From contig JAJPKD010000032.1 in NCBI GenBank assembly GCA_021323895.1, forward strand, positions 1-34,287: DNA of 34,287 nt, read 5' to 3'. The DNA is from Acidobacteriota bacterium. Lineage in GTDB: Bacteria > Acidobacteriota > Blastocatellia > Pyrinomonadales > Pyrinomonadaceae. A program made the position numbers and the translations under genes. Under the pieces are notes generated by a model. It had not been told where the DNA came from and made no database searches. It saw only the letters and a list, made by a program, of their open reading frames with translations. Below are positions 1 to 8,532 of the stretch, one piece after another; within the stretch, counting starts at the first letter, position 1, and the number at the start of each line of letters is the position of its first letter.

Positions 1-422
<422 letters not shown>

Positions 423-481
423 TCTTTTTGAGGGACAAAGGCCCGCGGCTGCGCGTTACGAGTTGAAGGTGCAACGAAGCG

Positions 482-610
482 ATGAAACCAGATCGCTGGC
501 AAAGAGTTAAGGAAATTTTCCAGGCGGCACTGGCTGAACCGAAGTTTGATCCGATTCGCAGTGACCCGCGATTTCAAAACATTCTGAAGCGCATCGGCTT
601 CAAGGCGTAA
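482..610 (+). pseudogene. Internally deleted remnant of a Ser/Thr kinase gene (42 codons)
   Basis: This short ORF is missing from the ORF track. It starts at ATG 482 and ends at TAA 608-610. Its first 17 residues (MKPDRWQRVKEIFQAAL) match the N-terminus of the kinase that starts at 619 (MTPERWQKVKEIFQAAL). Its last part (EPKFDPIRSDPRFQNILKRI) resembles the extreme C-terminus typical of acidobacterial kinase-TPR proteins, not of the propeller kinase next door. The kinase domain and TPR body that should lie between are absent. The simplest reading is a former tandem kinase gene that lost its whole interior by an in-frame deletion. It could still be translated as a 42-residue peptide, but a function is unlikely. 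Confidence 0.7.
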
Positions 611-618
611 GCAAGAAG

Positions 619-3603
619 ATGACTCCGGAACGATGGCAAAAGGTTAAGGAGATTTTTCAGGCCGCGCTGAATCGCGCGCCTACAGAGCGCGCTGCGTTTA
701 TTTCTGAAGCCTCGGGCGGAGATGATCTTATTCGCAAGGAAGTCGAATCGCTCATGTCCTCGGACGGTCGCAGCGGGACGTTTCTCGATTCTCCCGCTTA
801 CGAAGCTGCGGCCGACGTGCTAGTTGATGAGAAGTCGGGATTGGGACCGGGCAGTGTGATCGGCCCATTTGAGATCGTTTCGTTCATCAGCCGCGGTGGC
901 ATGGGCGAAGTCTATCTGGCGCAGGATCGAAGGCTCAGTCGTAAGGTCGCTTTGAAGTTGTTGCCGGAGGCCTTCACCCGAGACGACGAGCGCTTGCATC
1001 GTTTCGAACAGGAAGCGCGCGCGGCGTCCGCGCTGAATCATCCAAACATCATCACCATTTATGAAATCCTGAAGACCGGATCGACCCACGCCATTGCGAC
1101 TGAGTTCGTCGAAGGCGAAACGCTGCGCAATCGTCTGGCGCATTCGCCACTGACGCTGCACGAATCACTCAACATCGCGATTCAAGTCGCCGACGCGCTG
1201 GCCGCGGCGCACAAGGTCGGCATCGTTCATCGCGACATCAAGCCCGAGAACATCATGCTGCGTCCCGACGGGTACGTGAAGGTGCTCGATTTTGGTTTGG
1301 CGAAACTAACCGAGCAATCGGCCTCAGTTTCAGTTGAAGAGGCCCTGACCAAGCAGGTACGCACCGGTTCAGGCGTGATCATCGGCACGGCCGGTTACAT
1401 GTCACCGGAACAAGCTCGCGGCAAACCGGTCGATGCGCGTTCAGACATTTTCAGTCTGGGCGCGGTCATCTACGAAATGGTGACCGCTCACAAACCCTTC
1501 GACGGCGAGACGCCAAGCGACGTGCTCGCGGCGATCTTGAAATCAGAACCAGCGCAGCTTTCTACCTTCCTCGCAGACGCACCGCCTGAACTTGCGCGCA
1601 TCGTTAACAAGACGCTGCGTAAGGATCGAGAAGAGCGCTACCAGGTCGTCAAAGATTTGCTGATCGATCTCAAGAGCCTGGCGCAGGAACTCGATTTTCA
1701 ACAGAGATTGAAGCAGACGCCGGCCATGTCCGCGGACGCGAGAATTAGTCCGATATCTGAAGCCGCTCAGCCTGCAATCGTTCCCACCGATCAAATCGTC
1801 GATGCTACGCCGACACAGATCAGTAAACCGGCTCTCAGTGGAGTGATGAAGGCGCGGCGTTGGCCGACTTTCGCATTGATCGCAGTCATTCTAATTGGCG
1901 GAGCCTTCGCTCTCTACAAGCTATGGTCAAAATCGAAAGAGATCAAAGCGCCCGTCGTCACTAACATTGCTCGCGTCACCGCGTGGTCAAGTCTTGATAC
2001 CCAACCCACGCTTTCACCTGATGGAAAATCTCTGGCTTACAGTTCTAATCACAACGGTAATTTTGAAATTTTCGTCAAGCAACTCACGCAGGGCGGTCGC
2101 GAGATTCAGTTGACTTCCGATGGCAAAGAGAATTTTCAGCCCGCGTGGTCGGGAGACGGTCAGCAGATTGCCTATTACTCAATGAAGGGAGGTGGCATTT
2201 GGGTGGTTCCGGCTTTAGGTGGATCGCCGCGCCAGTTAACTGATTTTGGATCCAGCCCCAAGTGGTCGCACGACGGCAGCATCCTCGCGTTCAATTCAGA
2301 CTCGAATCCTGATTTAGGCGGCGGCAGTGTCGGCTCGTCAACGATTTGGGTTGTGCCTACCCAAGGTGGCTCCCCAAGACAAGTCACGAAAGTAGGTAAC
2401 CCCGCAGGCGGTCACCTCGCGCCAACCTGGTCGCTTGATGACAAAAGGATCGTTTTCCTGGCGCTGAATTTCAGTACTCAGGTGTTGTGGTCAATTTCTG
2501 TTGACGGAAGTAATCTCAAACAGTTAACCGACAAGATGCTCGGCAAGGTGGGTCATCCGGTTTTCTCCGCCGATGGGCAATGGATTTATTTCGATTCTGG
2601 TGCGTTAATCCAGGCATTAGCCATCTCATCCCAAACCGGTGCGACGTTGGGCCAGCCGGTCAAGCTGGTGGACGTGGGCGCTTCTTTTGTCTCAAGTCTT
2701 TCCTTATCGAGTGACGGCAAACGACTAGCCTATAGCGTCCAGACGCAGAGCAGTAACATCTGGTCAGTTCCGGTCTCGCCAAAGACGAATGAAGCGACGG
2801 GTCCGCCTTACCCGGTCACGAATCAAACGGGTACCCGTAACAATCAGCCTGCCTTCTCACCTGACGGCCGCAAGATTGCTTTCCTTGAATTCATTCGCGG
2901 CGGCGGCGCTGATATCTGGGTAGCTGATGCCGACGGGAAGAATGCAATTCCCGTGACCACCGTGCCGCGCAATCTAACTCCGAATTGGTTTCCTGATGGC
3001 GATCAACTTGCTTTTGTTTCACTGCGAGACGGCCATCGCAGCGTCTGGGCTACTTCGGTGCAAAGCCGCCGCGAGCATCAATTGCTAAGTCTCGCGAAGG
3101 ATATTGACTACGTACGTTTATCGGCAGACGGGAAACAACTGCTCTTTAACTATGCCGATGACAGCGGGGTGATTAACGCCTGGATCGCGCCTGTCTCTGG
3201 CGGGCAGGCGAAGCAGATCACGTTTGATAAAGAGTTGGCCGGATTCGCTTGCTGGTCACCTGACGGAAAATTTGTCGCCTATCAAATGAAGCGAGGCGAT
3301 GACGCATACGTTATGTTGATACCGATTGAAGGTGGCGAGTCGATTCAACTTACTTCCGGTCATGGTCGCAGTTGGCCGTACAGCTTTTCGCCGGACGGCG
3401 ATAAAGTTCTTTTTGCAGGTGAACGCAGCGGCGTATGGAATGTTTATTGGGTCTCGCGAGCTACGAAAGAGGTGAAGCAGGTCACGAGCTATGCCAAGAT
3501 GAATGCTTTCGTCCGCTATCCCGCCTGGTCACCAACCGGCAATCAAATGGCTTATGAGTATTCCGAGACGACCGGAAATATCTGGCTGATGGATCTGCAG
3601 TAG
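619..3603 (+). CDS. Transmembrane Ser/Thr protein kinase with C-terminal TolB/PD40-type beta-propeller
   Basis: A 994-residue PknB-like (Hanks-type) kinase. The glycine-rich loop GGMGEV lies near residue 93, the ATP-binding Lys in VALKLL near 113, the catalytic loop HRDIKPEN at about 204 and DFGLAK at about 224. A Pro/Ser/Thr linker and one membrane segment (TFALIAVILIGGAFALYKLW, about 417-436) follow. The rest, outside the cytoplasm, holds around eleven PD40/WD40-like repeats of the form WSPDGK.IAY, as in TolB-type propellers, which in this architecture probably sense a ligand or protein. The N-terminal MTPERWQKVKEIFQAAL segment is a common leader of acidobacterial kinases. It lies downstream of an ECF sigma gene and a related kinase remnant, suggesting a signalling pair. 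It ends 9 nt before a convergent gene. Domain calls are firm; the signal sensed is unknown. Confidence 0.93.
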   Translation: MTPERWQKVKEIFQAALNRAPTERAAFISEASGGDDLIRKEVESLMSSDGRSGTFLDSPAYEAAADVLVDEKSGLGPGSVIGPFEIVSFISRGGMGEVYLAQDRRLSRKVALKLLPEAFTRDDERLHRFEQEARAASALNHPNIITIYEILKTGSTHAIATEFVEGETLRNRLAHSPLTLHESLNIAIQVADALAAAHKVGIVHRDIKPENIMLRPDGYVKVLDFGLAKLTEQSASVSVEEALTKQVRTGSGVIIGTAGYMSPEQARGKPVDARSDIFSLGAVIYEMVTAHKPFDGETPSDVLAAILKSEPAQLSTFLADAPPELARIVNKTLRKDREERYQVVKDLLIDLKSLAQELDFQQRLKQTPAMSADARISPISEAAQPAIVPTDQIVDATPTQISKPALSGVMKARRWPTFALIAVILIGGAFALYKLWSKSKEIKAPVVTNIARVTAWSSLDTQPTLSPDGKSLAYSSNHNGNFEIFVKQLTQGGREIQLTSDGKENFQPAWSGDGQQIAYYSMKGGGIWVVPALGGSPRQLTDFGSSPKWSHDGSILAFNSDSNPDLGGGSVGSSTIWVVPTQGGSPRQVTKVGNPAGGHLAPTWSLDDKRIVFLALNFSTQVLWSISVDGSNLKQLTDKMLGKVGHPVFSADGQWIYFDSGALIQALAISSQTGATLGQPVKLVDVGASFVSSLSLSSDGKRLAYSVQTQSSNIWSVPVSPKTNEATGPPYPVTNQTGTRNNQPAFSPDGRKIAFLEFIRGGGADIWVADADGKNAIPVTTVPRNLTPNWFPDGDQLAFVSLRDGHRSVWATSVQSRREHQLLSLAKDIDYVRLSADGKQLLFNYADDSGVINAWIAPVSGGQAKQITFDKELAGFACWSPDGKFVAYQMKRGDDAYVMLIPIEGGESIQLTSGHGRSWPYSFSPDGDKVLFAGERSGVWNVYWVSRATKEVKQVTSYAKMNAFVRYPAWSPTGNQMAYEYSETTGNIWLMDLQ

Positions 3604-3612
3604 GCGGCTCCG

Positions 3613-4611
3613 CTAAACATTATTCAAGATCGACAGCGCCGTGCCTTCAAAGATGCGGCGCTTTTCTTCTGCGGCTATGTCGAGCGTTTCAATAGATGAG
3701 ACCGCTCGCTCGATCGAGCCGAGGAGATGCGGATAGTCGCTCCCCATCACCATGTGATCCGCGCCGATCATGTCGCGCACCATCATCAACATGTGCGGGT
3801 TGAAATTCACGGTGTCGTAATAAAGCCGCTTGAGATACGTGCTGGGCAGCTCATCAATCTTCGCACGGCATTCGACAAAATCGCGCCAACCGCTGTCCAT
3901 GCGTTCCATCAAATAAGGCACCGCGCCGCCCAGATGCCCCACGATCCAGCGAATGTCCGGGAAGTCGCGAAACATTCCATCAAAGCACATGCGCGCCACA
4001 GCGAGTGTCGTGTCGAACATGAATCCAACGATCGGGCCGAGTACGTATTCGCGAAAAGGTTCCGTGTTTGCGGGCAGCATCGGATGCAAGAGAATGCAGA
4101 GCTTCATCCGATTCGCTTCGGCAAAGAACGGACGATACTCGGGTGAAGTGAGCGGCTTGCCGCCGATGTTGCTCAACAAGATCACTCCACTCATCTTTAG
4201 TTCATCAATCGCGCGGTGAAGTTCCCTCAAAGCGTCGTCCGGCGAATCCATTGGGATCGAAGCGAAGGCCTTGAACCGCGTTGGATGCTTGGCAACGAGT
4301 TCCACATACGCGTCGTTGACTATGCGCGCTATCTCTGGCTGATGCTGCGCGTCAGTAAAGAAAACATTCGGCGTAGAAAGCGACACGACTTCCACATCGA
4401 TGCCGACGCGATCCATGTCTTCGAGCCGCTTGGCCACATCCGTCATCGGCGGCGTCACACCGAAGAAGCGCGCGCCTCGATAAGTGATGATCGTTTGGCC
4501 GGAGGGACTCTTATCGAAAGAAAACTCAGACGGAAGTTCGCGAATCTTGTCGAAGTAGATCGGCGGGTAGAAGTGCGGGTGTAGATCGAATTTTCGAAGG
4601 GCGTCGGTCAT
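3613..4611 (-). CDS. Metal-dependent amidohydrolase (amidohydrolase 2 / ACMSD-like decarboxylase family)
   Basis: A 332-residue TIM-barrel protein of the amidohydrolase-2 family, which includes aminocarboxymuconate-semialdehyde decarboxylase and gamma-resorcylate decarboxylase. The metal-binding HxH motif is at residues 11-13 (FDLHPHFYP). A histidine-containing strand GHLGGAVPYLMERMDSGW and the late GSDYPH motif with the metal-binding Asp are both present. Length is normal for the family. Such enzymes decarboxylate or hydrolyse aromatic or unsaturated carboxylic acids in the cytoplasm; the substrate cannot be read from sequence. The ATG at 4609-4611 lies 18 nt after the stop of the upstream secreted-protein gene, so the two are probably co-transcribed, although no functional link is obvious. 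No strong Shine-Dalgarno is seen. Confidence 0.85.
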   Translation of the reverse strand: MTDALRKFDLHPHFYPPIYFDKIRELPSEFSFDKSPSGQTIITYRGARFFGVTPPMTDVAKRLEDMDRVGIDVEVVSLSTPNVFFTDAQHQPEIARIVNDAYVELVAKHPTRFKAFASIPMDSPDDALRELHRAIDELKMSGVILLSNIGGKPLTSPEYRPFFAEANRMKLCILLHPMLPANTEPFREYVLGPIVGFMFDTTLAVARMCFDGMFRDFPDIRWIVGHLGGAVPYLMERMDSGWRDFVECRAKIDELPSTYLKRLYYDTVNFNPHMLMMVRDMIGADHMVMGSDYPHLLGSIERAVSSIETLDIAAEEKRRIFEGTALSILNNV

Positions 4612-4629
4612 CGCGGAGATTTGACGCTA

Positions 4630-6405
4630 CTAATTAATGATCGTCAACCCGCCAGCCATGATTCGGCCACTGGAGGGTTGGGCCATCATCGGCCGCACGC
4701 CTAATACAGTCTGGGCCAGATCGATTTCCATCAACACACGAATCTCCGGCCGTTCGATTTGATCAGCCAGCGTGCGCGCGCGATCGAAATCCGTTTGACC
4801 CAACCCAGCAACGACTAAATCCAGTTGGTTCACCAGCCTGCCAAGATTGTTTGCGCCCGGCATCTGCCACTCGCCATCTTTCAAATATTGAAAGTCGATG
4901 CCGTCCAACAGCGCCGCGGCAGAGACGAGTTCGTTCAACTTGATAACCAGCGGCTGCAAGAGTCCGAAGCTTTGATCCGAATCCAACTTTAGGAACGCTT
5001 GTGCCAAGAGCAACTGAGAATTCAGTTGCTGCGCGGATTGCGGACTCGCGGCTACAATGCCCTTCGCCTCACTCAACAGATCCAACGCGCCCTTCTTATC
5101 ACCGCTCGATAACAGATCGTTTGCCGTGCGAAGGAGAATTTCGATCTTGCGATCGACGGTCTTGGCTTTATCCGCTAGACGCCGCGCCTCGACAAGTTTG
5201 TTGTTGCCTTCGAGAGCATTCGCCGCTTGATTCTCGATTTGATCCAACATTTGCCGGCGCTGGACCGGGTCGGGAGCCATGCCCGCAATTTCTTTGGCGC
5301 GATTGACGTCGCCGTTGGAAAGCGCTTTCCACGCCGCGTTTTGATAAAGCAAGTTCTGAAACTCGGGCGGATATTTTGACGCCAGCGCCAGCATGTCATC
5401 GACAGTTCCGTTCTCACTGATTTTGCGAAGCTCCTGATACATCTTCACCTGAGGATCGAGCGTGCGCTCAACTGTGTGCGACCAGTCGCGCAACTCGCTG
5501 GCTCGCGCGGGCGCATATTTTTCGACGAGCGGCTTCATCCGCTCGAGTTGATAGTAAAAATTCTGCGCCATGGTCATGCCGGTTTGCGTTTCGCGATTTG
5601 TCCCGAGCACGTAACCCAGAGTCGTATTCAAAAGATCGCGGTAAGTGTCTTCGTCAGCCTGCGGAGGCTGGAAAGAATTCAGCAGGTTCCACGCGTTGTT
5701 CGCGAGGTCGGGACTGCGCGCCATGTCGTCGTCTTTGATCTTGGCGACGATCTCCTGATAGAGAGCCTGAGCGGCGGTTGCATCTTTCTGAGAGAGCGGC
5801 GTCAGAAAAGCGATTACGTTCCAACTGAGTCCGCGTGACAGACTCGAGCGCGCCAACTTCAAAGCCGCGGCCGGATCCTTCGGTGCGATGATGTTCGCCA
5901 GCGTCATCTCCAAATTTGCCTCGTTTTGAAAACCCCATCCTCCGCGCGTCCGCGCATTGTTGTCTGGTAGCCGAGTTTGCCGAAGAGCCGAGATCGCGAG
6001 TTCAGCATCGTGAGCCGCAATTCGCATCACCAACTCCTGGCGCGCCTGACTGATGCGATTGATGTCGGCGTACACTTCCTGATCGCTGTAATCCAAATCA
6101 GAAATTCGCGAGGTGAGCTGCGCGATCGCCGCGGCGAATAAACTCCGCGCGCGCTTTTCATCGCGCGACCAAATTAGATCGCCAAGCGCGATTTCCGCGC
6201 GCATCCGATTTGACGGCGCGTGCAGGTTCATCGCTTGATCGGTCAACGTCTCGAGAAGGTCAAGCGCTTTCTTCTCGATCGCTGGATCGACCTTGGCGGG
6301 CGAGGCAATTGGAACTGGCGGCGGCGGCTCGATTATTTGCGCCTCGCCAACCGTCGGCGCAACCAGAAGCGAACAAAGCAGGAGGAGCATTCGTGGGTGG
6401 TTCAT
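4630..6405 (-). CDS. Secreted alpha-helical protein of unknown function
   Basis: The ORF track starts at 6426, but the better start is the ATG at 6405. It is preceded by AAGGACG at good spacing and begins directly with a signal peptide (MNHPRMLLLLCSLLVAPTVG, cleavage likely near GEAQ). The mature protein of roughly 570 residues is almost entirely predicted helix, rich in Ala, Leu, Asp and Arg. It has TPR-like helical pairs such as ALDLLETLTDQAMNL, RARSLFAAAIAQL and KKGALDLLSEAKGIV, but no catalytic motif that I recognise. It resembles hypothetical acidobacterial periplasmic proteins. The C-terminus (SSGRIMAGGLTIIN) is short and polar. The gene is followed closely by the amidohydrolase gene. 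A scaffold or regulatory role in the envelope is a guess only. Confidence 0.75.
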   Translation of the reverse strand: MNHPRMLLLLCSLLVAPTVGEAQIIEPPPPVPIASPAKVDPAIEKKALDLLETLTDQAMNLHAPSNRMRAEIALGDLIWSRDEKRARSLFAAAIAQLTSRISDLDYSDQEVYADINRISQARQELVMRIAAHDAELAISALRQTRLPDNNARTRGGWGFQNEANLEMTLANIIAPKDPAAALKLARSSLSRGLSWNVIAFLTPLSQKDATAAQALYQEIVAKIKDDDMARSPDLANNAWNLLNSFQPPQADEDTYRDLLNTTLGYVLGTNRETQTGMTMAQNFYYQLERMKPLVEKYAPARASELRDWSHTVERTLDPQVKMYQELRKISENGTVDDMLALASKYPPEFQNLLYQNAAWKALSNGDVNRAKEIAGMAPDPVQRRQMLDQIENQAANALEGNNKLVEARRLADKAKTVDRKIEILLRTANDLLSSGDKKGALDLLSEAKGIVAASPQSAQQLNSQLLLAQAFLKLDSDQSFGLLQPLVIKLNELVSAAALLDGIDFQYLKDGEWQMPGANNLGRLVNQLDLVVAGLGQTDFDRARTLADQIERPEIRVLMEIDLAQTVLGVRPMMAQPSSGRIMAGGLTIIN

Positions 6406-6667
6406 GGTCACGTCCTTTCGATGCACGATTCCCGGGGCGAAGCTAAACGGCTTTCGTTTGGAAGCCAGACTTGTCCAGCGCCATCAGAGGCGCCTCGAAA
6501 CGGAAGTTGAGAATGGTCGCAATCAGACTGCTGATTCTATTCTTCAGCGCTGCGTCTTTAAAGCATAAGCTGAAAGCCGGGTTTCCCGATGTCTTCAAAA
6601 GAGGTCTCGTCCAGATGTTTGACGCCTCACTTTGAGTATTGTTCCGCAAATCAATAGACTAAGGCCG

Positions 6668-7813
6668 ATGGCTGACACGCAAGTGCGCAAGATTCTCGAT
6701 AAAGCGTTGGGTGGCGAACGCCTGATACCGAACGACTGTACGACTTTGCTCGAATCTTATGACGTCGCCGCGATCGGCGCGGCGGCTGACGAAATTCGCG
6801 CGCGCCGTCATCCCGATAACATCGTCACATACATAATCGATCGAAACATTAATTACACGAACGTCTGCAACGTCGTCTGCACCTTCTGCGCGTTCTATCG
6901 CCGGCCTGGCGCGCCGGACACTTACGTGCAAACCATCGAATCGATTTGTGAAAAGATCGATGAAACGATCGAGCTGGGTGGCACTGGCGTGCTGATGCAG
7001 GGCGGGCTGCATCCTGATTTCGGCATCGAGTGGTACGAAGATCTTCTGCGCACGCTTAGCGCGAAGTATCCGGGCTTTCAGCTTCACTGTTTCTCGCCAC
7101 CAGAGATTCATAACATTCACCTCATTTCAGGTCTCGATTACGAGACGATCATGCAGCGCTTGAAAGACGCGGGTCTTTACAGTCTGCCTGGCGGTGGTGC
7201 AGAGATTCTCGACGACGAAGTGCGCAAACGCGTCGCGACCAAGTGCACGACGCAGGAGTGGCTCGACGTGATGCGCGCAGTGCACAAAGTTGGTTTGCGA
7301 TCTTCAGCCACGATGATGTTCGGCATTGGTGACCGCATCGAACATCGCGTGCGTCACCTCCAGCGAATTCGCGATCTACAGGATGAGACTGGCGGCTTCT
7401 TTGCGTTTATTCCGTGGACTTTTCAGCGCGAGAACACCGCGCTCGGCCGCAAGATTCAGACTGAGCCAACCGGAATCGATTACCTCAAGATGCTGGCAGT
7501 GTCGCGTCTGTTCATGGACAACATCGACAACATTCAGTCGTCGTGGCTGACGCAGGGATTGCGTTTGGGGCAGGTTGCGTTGCGCTCCGGCGCGAACGAC
7601 ATGGGTTCAATTATGATCGAAGAGAACGTGGTCTCAGCGGCAGGCGCGCACAATCGCGCTTCGGAAGAGACGTTGCGTTATTTGATCAGCGAGGCCGGTT
7701 TCATTCCGCAGCAGCGCGATATTTTGTACAGAGCTGTGACTCCGGAGCGCCGGCAAAAGTTGATGGAATTGGTGCCGGCTAAACGCGAATTGAAAGTGAT
7801 GTCGGTGGCGTGA
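6668..7813 (+). CDS. mqnC: Cyclic dehypoxanthinyl futalosine synthase (radical SAM), menaquinone synthesis
   Basis: MqnC cyclises dehypoxanthine futalosine to its cyclic form in the futalosine route to menaquinone. The radical-SAM cluster motif CNVVCTFC supplies Cys67, Cys71 and Cys74. The following segments GGTGVLMQGGLHPDFGIEWY, LPGGGAEIL and FAFIPWTFQRENT are characteristic of MqnC, as opposed to the paralogue MqnE. I prefer the ATG at 6668 (MADTQVRKILDKALGGERL, 381 residues) over the TTG at 6632 in the ORF track: family members begin with this VxxILDKALxGERL helix, and AAGG lies just upstream. No other mqn gene is in the window. The gene ends 8 nt before the convergent DUF1232 gene. Confidence 0.93.
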   Translation: MADTQVRKILDKALGGERLIPNDCTTLLESYDVAAIGAAADEIRARRHPDNIVTYIIDRNINYTNVCNVVCTFCAFYRRPGAPDTYVQTIESICEKIDETIELGGTGVLMQGGLHPDFGIEWYEDLLRTLSAKYPGFQLHCFSPPEIHNIHLISGLDYETIMQRLKDAGLYSLPGGGAEILDDEVRKRVATKCTTQEWLDVMRAVHKVGLRSSATMMFGIGDRIEHRVRHLQRIRDLQDETGGFFAFIPWTFQRENTALGRKIQTEPTGIDYLKMLAVSRLFMDNIDNIQSSWLTQGLRLGQVALRSGANDMGSIMIEENVVSAAGAHNRASEETLRYLISEAGFIPQQRDILYRAVTPERRQKLMELVPAKRELKVMSVA

Positions 7814-7821
7814 CTTGAGAG

Positions 7822-8352
7822 CTACGCTTTCTTGCGGCGAGCGCGCGAACGCTTTCCGGCTTCTGCTAGATCCTTCAGACGATCGGGTTGGGCTGCCGAT
7901 CCTTTTTCTTCAATCTCAACCATCAGCGGTTCAAACTTCGAAGCATTCACCAAAAGGCCGGTGCCTTCCGCGGTCGGTCTAACTTTCGAAATCAAAACGC
8001 GACTGATGCGGCGAGGAATCAGCAACGGCGCGACCGTGGCTGCGGATTCCGCCAAAGCAACGATATCGCCACCACCACGCCAGTGTTCGCGTACGACCAG
8101 GTCATCCGTGCGATCAATCAAGCGAAGCAATGTGAGCGAAATCAGAAACAGGTCGTCGATTTGGCCGACAAACGGAATCATGTCAGGGATGAAATCGAAC
8201 GGGATGATCGCGTAAATCAAGGCCGCGGCGAACAGCGCGCGCTCAGTACGCGGCACGCGCGAATCAACCATCAGACGCGCCGTCAGCGCCACCATGTTCG
8301 GCAGGAACATGAGCAGGTTCTTCATGCGGCTCTTGAGTTCGAGTTTGGACAT
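7822..8352 (-). CDS. YkvA/DUF1232 family membrane protein
   Basis: A 176-residue protein with the DUF1232 signature IPFDFIPDMIPFVGQIDDLF near residues 52-72, flanked by hydrophobic stretches (MLMFLPNMVALTARLMV, LFLISLTLLRLI). DUF1232 proteins are small, probably membrane-associated proteins of unknown biochemical role. The C-terminal third is soluble and ends in a very basic tail (GKRSRARRKKA) that could contact nucleic acid or acidic lipids. The ATG at 8350-8352 is followed immediately upstream by an array of 7-nt repeats (8355-8375) that occupies the place of the leader, and no clear ribosome site is seen. It is convergent with mqnC. Confidence 0.85.
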   Translation of the reverse strand: MSKLELKSRMKNLLMFLPNMVALTARLMVDSRVPRTERALFAAALIYAIIPFDFIPDMIPFVGQIDDLFLISLTLLRLIDRTDDLVVREHWRGGGDIVALAESAATVAPLLIPRRISRVLISKVRPTAEGTGLLVNASKFEPLMVEIEEKGSAAQPDRLKDLAEAGKRSRARRKKA

Positions 8353-8354
8353 GG

Positions 8355-8375
8355 TCAGTTGTCAGTGGTCAGTTG
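8355..8375. repeat. Heptamer array, 3 units (TCAGTTG family)
   Basis: Three contiguous 7-mers, TCAGTTG TCAGTGG TCAGTTG, lie directly upstream of the DUF1232 start codon. A second array of the same family lies in opposite orientation at 8499-8526, so the two enclose about 120 nt of the intergenic region. This resembles the short tandemly repeated repetitive (STRR) heptamers described in cyanobacteria. Confidence 0.75.
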
Positions 8376-8498
8376 CAAATACGTCTTGCCGGGCGCTTAG
8401 GTTCTAAAACCTTCTTGAAAGAGTCTAGTCGAGTGGCAAAGCTGCGGCAAGCTTCCGGCCTTTGGCGACTCATGATAAATTTGCGCCGCTCTTCATAG

Positions 8499-8526
8499 CA
8501 ACTAACAACTGACTACGAACTACTGA
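8499..8526. repeat. Heptamer array, 4 units (inverted TCAGTTG family)
   Basis: Four 7-mers (CAACTAA CAACTGA CTACGAA CTACTGA) end just before the GTG start of pta at 8533. On the reverse strand they read TCAGTAG TTCGTAG TCAGTTG TTAGTTG, the same family as the array at 8355-8375. They replace the expected ribosome-binding region of pta. Together the two arrays could pair as a long imperfect stem. Confidence 0.75.
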
Positions 8527-8532
8527 CAAACC

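Noticed and set aside
3727-4584. Plus-strand ORFs opposite the amidohydrolase (122-139 codons), and similar long antisense ORFs such as 30294-31073 and 31284-32084
   Set aside because: They lie wholly opposite well-supported genes, are rich in His and Arg from reversed GC-rich codons, and show no domain.
6443-6649. 68-codon minus-strand ORF upstream of mqnC
   Set aside because: No ribosome site, no recognisable domain and biased composition; the 262-nt gap between divergent genes probably holds only promoters, although I could not identify them.
8355-8526. CRISPR array
   Set aside because: Units are 7 nt and contiguous with no spacers; no cas genes are present.
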